Below, one piece after another: positions 5,728 through 8,745 of a stretch of DNA of 8,745 nt. Below the pieces are notes generated by a model, which did not search any database, was not told where the DNA came from, and saw only the letters and a program-made list of their open reading frames with translations. Both the position numbers and the translations under genes were made by a program. Origin of the DNA: an uncultured Clostridia bacterium (GTDB lineage Bacteria > Bacillota > Clostridia > Oscillospirales > Acutalibacteraceae); the NCBI GenBank assembly GCA_937897215.1, contig CALCBQ010000141.1, positions 1-8,745 of the forward strand, read 5' to 3'. The first letter of the stretch is position 1. Each line of letters opens with the position of its first letter.

Positions 5728-7764
5728 GTGAGTAGAAAAAAATGGATAACTGCACATATTGACAAAGAAATAGCGGCACAAGTGGCGGAAAATCATTGCC
5801 TTGACCCCTTTACTGCATTGATTGTTGTGTCCCGCGGAATTACTGAATATGAAGATGTTGAAGAATTCTTTGAAAACGATTTCAGTTTCTGCGACCCATA
5901 TCTTATAGTAGATATGGAAAAGTGTGTTGATAGAATAAACCTTGCCCTCGAAAAAGGCGAGCGTATTTGTGTTTTTGGCGACTATGATGCCGATGGTGTT
6001 ACTGCAACTGCACTTATGTATTCATATCTTTCAAAAAAAGGTGCAGATGTAATGTATTATATTCCTGACCGTGTTACTGAAGGTTACGGAATGAACTGCT
6101 CTGCAATCGATAAACTTAAAGAGCAAGGTGTTAAACTTATTGTTACCGTTGATAATGGTATTTCTGCAATTGAAGAAATTCAATATGCAAATAGTCTTGG
6201 TATCGAAACTGTCGTAACCGACCACCACCAAGTAGGTGAAACTTTACCAAACGCTGTTGCAGTTGTTGACCCACACCGTGAAGATTGTAATGTCCATTTT
6301 AAGGAGTGGGCAGGCGTAGGCGTTGCCTTTAAAGTTGTGTGCGCATTAGAAAAAGGCGACTACTTTGATGTGCTTAATGAGTATGCCGATATTATTGCAG
6401 TGGGCACAGTTGCCGATGTTGTTGACTTAAAAGACGAAAACCGTGCAATCGTAAAATACGGTGTTGCAAAGATTAACAGCAATCCTTGTAACGGTATAAA
6501 TGCACTTCGTCAGGTGGCAGGTGTAGGGGAGCGCACACTTAATGCAGTGAGCGTTACTTATTCATTAGCACCTCGAATCAATGCGGCAGGCAGAATGGAA
6601 TCTGCAACAACCGCACTTAAACTTTTGCTTTGTGATAATCTTGTTGACGCTCTTGATATTGCCGAAAAAGTTGATATGTGTAACCGTGAACGTCATACAT
6701 CAGAAAATGAGATTATGGAAGCGGCAGTCAAACATATTGAATCAAACCAGAAACTTAAATATTCAAAAGTAATTGTAGTCTGTGGCGAGAATTGGCACCA
6801 CGGAGTAATTGGTATTGTAGCAGCCCGAATTACAGAAAAATACGGCAAACCCTCAATAGTAATTACCTTTGATGGCGATGAGGGTACTGGCTCTGCCCGT
6901 AGTATTGATGGTTTTTCAGTTTATGATGCAATTAAGTATTGTGATGAGTATTTAACCCATTTTGGTGGTCATACTATGGCGGCAGGGCTTGGATTAAAAC
7001 GTGAAAATGTAACCGCATTTTTCAATAAAATTAATGAATATGCAAATAACATTCCTGATGCGGTGCCGACACTTACTCTCGATTGTAAACTTAACCCGGC
7101 ATATATTAACGCTTCTCTTGTTGAGTCATTAGAAGGGATTGAGCCATTTGGCGCAGGTAACCCACAACCACTTTTCGGTATTTTTGGTGTGCGCCTTTCA
7201 CAGATAAAACCTGTTGGCGAGGGTAATCGTCATTTACGACTTGGCTTTAACAAAGGTAATACACAGTTTACCGCTATGAAGTTTTCAACAACTCTTGAGG
7301 AATTTCCATTCCGTGAGGGCGATACTGTTGATTTAGCCGTAAGAGTTGAGAAAAATGAATTCAGAGGCGAAATTAAAGCATCTGTTCAAATAAGAGATAT
7401 AAGATTTTCAGGAATTGATGAAGATAAACTTTTCAAATCTCAATCACTTTATGAAAAGTATATGAGAGGCGATAATCTTACTTCTCACGAGGCAAGATTT
7501 TTAACACCATCAAGGGAATTTTTGCTTGGGGTGTTCAATATAATTAAGTCATATATGACTTGGGAATTTGATATTGAAACTTTACTTGTACGCGCTTCTT
7601 GTCCTGTTGAGCGTTATTGCACAATGGCTATATCTCTTGATGTGCTTTGCGAATTAGGACTTATCAAGCGTGAAAACGGTAAAATTCTATTTGACGGTAA
7701 TGGTAAAAAAGCGGATTTATCACAGTCAGAAATTCTTAAAAATTTAAGCAATAGGGGGGAGTGA
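5728..7764 (+). CDS. recJ: Single-stranded-DNA-specific 5'-3' exonuclease RecJ
   Basis: RecJ degrades single-stranded DNA 5' to 3' in recombination and repair, using a DHH/DHHA1 two-metal active site. From GTG 5728 the protein has 678 residues, between E. coli RecJ (577) and B. subtilis RecJ (786). I see DYDADG at 85-90, the DHH triad at 165-167 in VVTDHHQ, GTVADVV from 226 (Asp230), PRINAAGRM at 282-290, then the DHHA1 domain with HHGVIGIVAARI at 357 and FGGHTMAAG at 412-420. An OB-like segment follows (about 465-560, including NEFRGE). The last ~100 residues resemble the extra C-terminal domain of Firmicutes RecJ. All the metal-site motifs look intact. The frame is open upstream to ATG 5704, which would add eight residues (MLKRGSVS), but the ribosome binding site and promoter position favour GTG 5728. 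rel follows after 3 bp, so the two are translated from one transcript. In B. subtilis apt lies between them. Confidence 0.96.
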   Translation: MSRKKWITAHIDKEIAAQVAENHCLDPFTALIVVSRGITEYEDVEEFFENDFSFCDPYLIVDMEKCVDRINLALEKGERICVFGDYDADGVTATALMYSYLSKKGADVMYYIPDRVTEGYGMNCSAIDKLKEQGVKLIVTVDNGISAIEEIQYANSLGIETVVTDHHQVGETLPNAVAVVDPHREDCNVHFKEWAGVGVAFKVVCALEKGDYFDVLNEYADIIAVGTVADVVDLKDENRAIVKYGVAKINSNPCNGINALRQVAGVGERTLNAVSVTYSLAPRINAAGRMESATTALKLLLCDNLVDALDIAEKVDMCNRERHTSENEIMEAAVKHIESNQKLKYSKVIVVCGENWHHGVIGIVAARITEKYGKPSIVITFDGDEGTGSARSIDGFSVYDAIKYCDEYLTHFGGHTMAAGLGLKRENVTAFFNKINEYANNIPDAVPTLTLDCKLNPAYINASLVESLEGIEPFGAGNPQPLFGIFGVRLSQIKPVGEGNRHLRLGFNKGNTQFTAMKFSTTLEEFPFREGDTVDLAVRVEKNEFRGEIKASVQIRDIRFSGIDEDKLFKSQSLYEKYMRGDNLTSHEARFLTPSREFLLGVFNIIKSYMTWEFDIETLLVRASCPVERYCTMAISLDVLCELGLIKRENGKILFDGNGKKADLSQSEILKNLSNRGE

Positions 7765-7767
7765 GCG

Positions 7768-8745
7768 ATGATGCCTACAAATGTAGATAAACTTTATAGT
7801 GATTTGCGCGCAAAAATTGCATCAATTCATAATGAAAATGAACTTAAAATCATTGATAAAGCATTTGAAACTGCAAATTCATTCCATCAGGGTCAGCTTC
7901 GTCGTTCAGGGGAACCCTATATTATCCACCCAATAGCAGTTGCAAATATTCTTGTGGATTTGGGTATGGATTATCAGTCAATCGTGGCGGCACTTCTTCA
8001 CGATGTTGTTGAAGATACTGACTATACAATCGAACAACTTACAGAAGAATTCGGCGAAGATGTTGCAATACTTGTTGACGGTGTTACCAAACTCGGTAAA
8101 GTGCAACTCAATTCCCGCGAAACAAAAGAAGAACAACAAGCAGAAAATGTAAGAAAAATGCTTCTTGCAATGTCAAAAGATATTCGTGTTATTATCGTAA
8201 AACTTGCGGACCGTCTTCATAATATGCGAACACTTGAATTCGTTGACCCACAAAAGCAACGAGATAAAGCACTTGAAACTCTTGAAATTTTTGCGCCTAT
8301 TTCTCATCGTCTTGGTATCCGTTCTGTTAAGGAAGAACTTGAAGATAGAGCAATCCGTTTTCTTGACCCTGTGGCTTATGCAGGTATTGAAGAAAATTTG
8401 AGGAATTCAAGCCGTTCAGGTAGCGATTTCCTTGAAAATATAAAAGCTAAAATTGCTGACCGCGTTCACGAAATAATGCCGAAAGCTCAAATTAGCGGTC
8501 GAATTAAATCAGTTCACGGTATATACAGAAAAATGTATATGCAGGGCAAAGACTTTGACCAGATTTTTGATATTTATGCAGTCCGTATTATCGTAGATAG
8601 TGTTGTTGATTGCTATAACTGTCTTGGTATTATTCATGATATGTATAATCCGCTTCCTAATCGTTTTAAGGATTACATTTCAACACCAAAGCCGAATATG
8701 TATCAGTCCCTTCATACTACCGTAATCGGTAAAGAGGGCGTGCCT
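7768..8745 (+). CDS. relA: Bifunctional (p)ppGpp synthetase/hydrolase Rel, 3'-truncated by window edge
   Basis: Rel makes and degrades the alarmone (p)ppGpp, which controls growth during amino-acid starvation. The window holds 326 codons of a protein usually ~720-750 long. The hydrolase HD domain is complete and intact: His54 (IIHPIAVA), HDVVEDT at 78-84, and LADRLHNMRT with Asp148 and Asn152. The synthetase domain begins near residue 242 (GRIKSVHGIYRKM) and reaches RFKDYI at 299-304 and YQSLHT at 312-317 before the edge. The RFKD sequence is the RXKD motif of bifunctional Rel/SpoT enzymes, not the EXDD of synthetase-only RelA. The synthetase's later catalytic residues and the TGS, helical and ACT regulatory domains lie outside. 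AGGGGGGAG at 7753-7761 precedes two adjacent in-frame ATG codons (7768 and 7771), either of which could be the start. It is co-transcribed with recJ. Confidence 0.96.
   Translation, partial: MMPTNVDKLYSDLRAKIASIHNENELKIIDKAFETANSFHQGQLRRSGEPYIIHPIAVANILVDLGMDYQSIVAALLHDVVEDTDYTIEQLTEEFGEDVAILVDGVTKLGKVQLNSRETKEEQQAENVRKMLLAMSKDIRVIIVKLADRLHNMRTLEFVDPQKQRDKALETLEIFAPISHRLGIRSVKEELEDRAIRFLDPVAYAGIEENLRNSSRSGSDFLENIKAKIADRVHEIMPKAQISGRIKSVHGIYRKMYMQGKDFDQIFDIYAVRIIVDSVVDCYNCLGIIHDMYNPLPNRFKDYISTPKPNMYQSLHTTVIGKEGVP

Noticed and set aside
1..8745. Defence system, prophage, transposon or other mobile cargo.
   Set aside because: All six genes are recognisable housekeeping or envelope genes in compact operons, with no terminal repeats, integrase, transposase or change in base composition visible by eye.

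Overview
The window is an ordinary housekeeping stretch of an AT-rich, low-GC Gram-positive chromosome. Strong AGGAGG-type ribosome binding sites, sigma-A-like promoters, GTG starts and the gene content (Firmicutes-type RecJ, a bifunctional Rel, and the glmU-pth-mfd cluster) point to a Clostridia-class Firmicute, perhaps an uncultured gut Oscillospiraceae-like bacterium. The taxon is inferred from gene style, not from a marker search.

Layout. Positions 1-4546 form a leftward (minus-strand) operon in transcription order glmU - pth - mfd. It encodes UDP-GlcNAc synthesis for the cell wall, peptidyl-tRNA recycling and transcription-coupled repair. Gaps of 21 and 18 bp separate the genes, and mfd runs off the left edge with its last ~320 residues missing. 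Positions 4547-4694 are a divergent promoter region with two back-to-back sigma-A-type promoters, each with an extended -10. Positions 4695-5615 hold a stand-alone GtrB/DPM1-like membrane glycosyltransferase, closed by a clear intrinsic terminator. Positions 5659-8745 form a second rightward operon: a consensus promoter, recJ, and 3 bp later rel (RelA/SpoT), which runs off the right edge within the synthetase domain. No gene-free stretch exceeds 150 bp. I saw no tRNA, rRNA, CRISPR array, insertion sequence, riboswitch or phage gene.

How the genes relate. Mfd and RecJ are DNA-repair proteins. Pth and Rel both respond to stalled or starved translation. GlmU and the glycosyltransferase feed the cell envelope. 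These are adjacent housekeeping units rather than one pathway. I found no previously undescribed multi-gene system.

The most notable observation is in GlmU. The acetyltransferase half keeps every catalytic residue I checked, but the uridyltransferase half has a degraded nucleotide-binding signature: the positions of E. coli Arg18, Gln76 and Asn169 are Ser, Pro and Ser. A second, weaker observation is that both conserved gene strings lack the PRPP-related genes (prs and apt) that lie in them in Bacillus subtilis.
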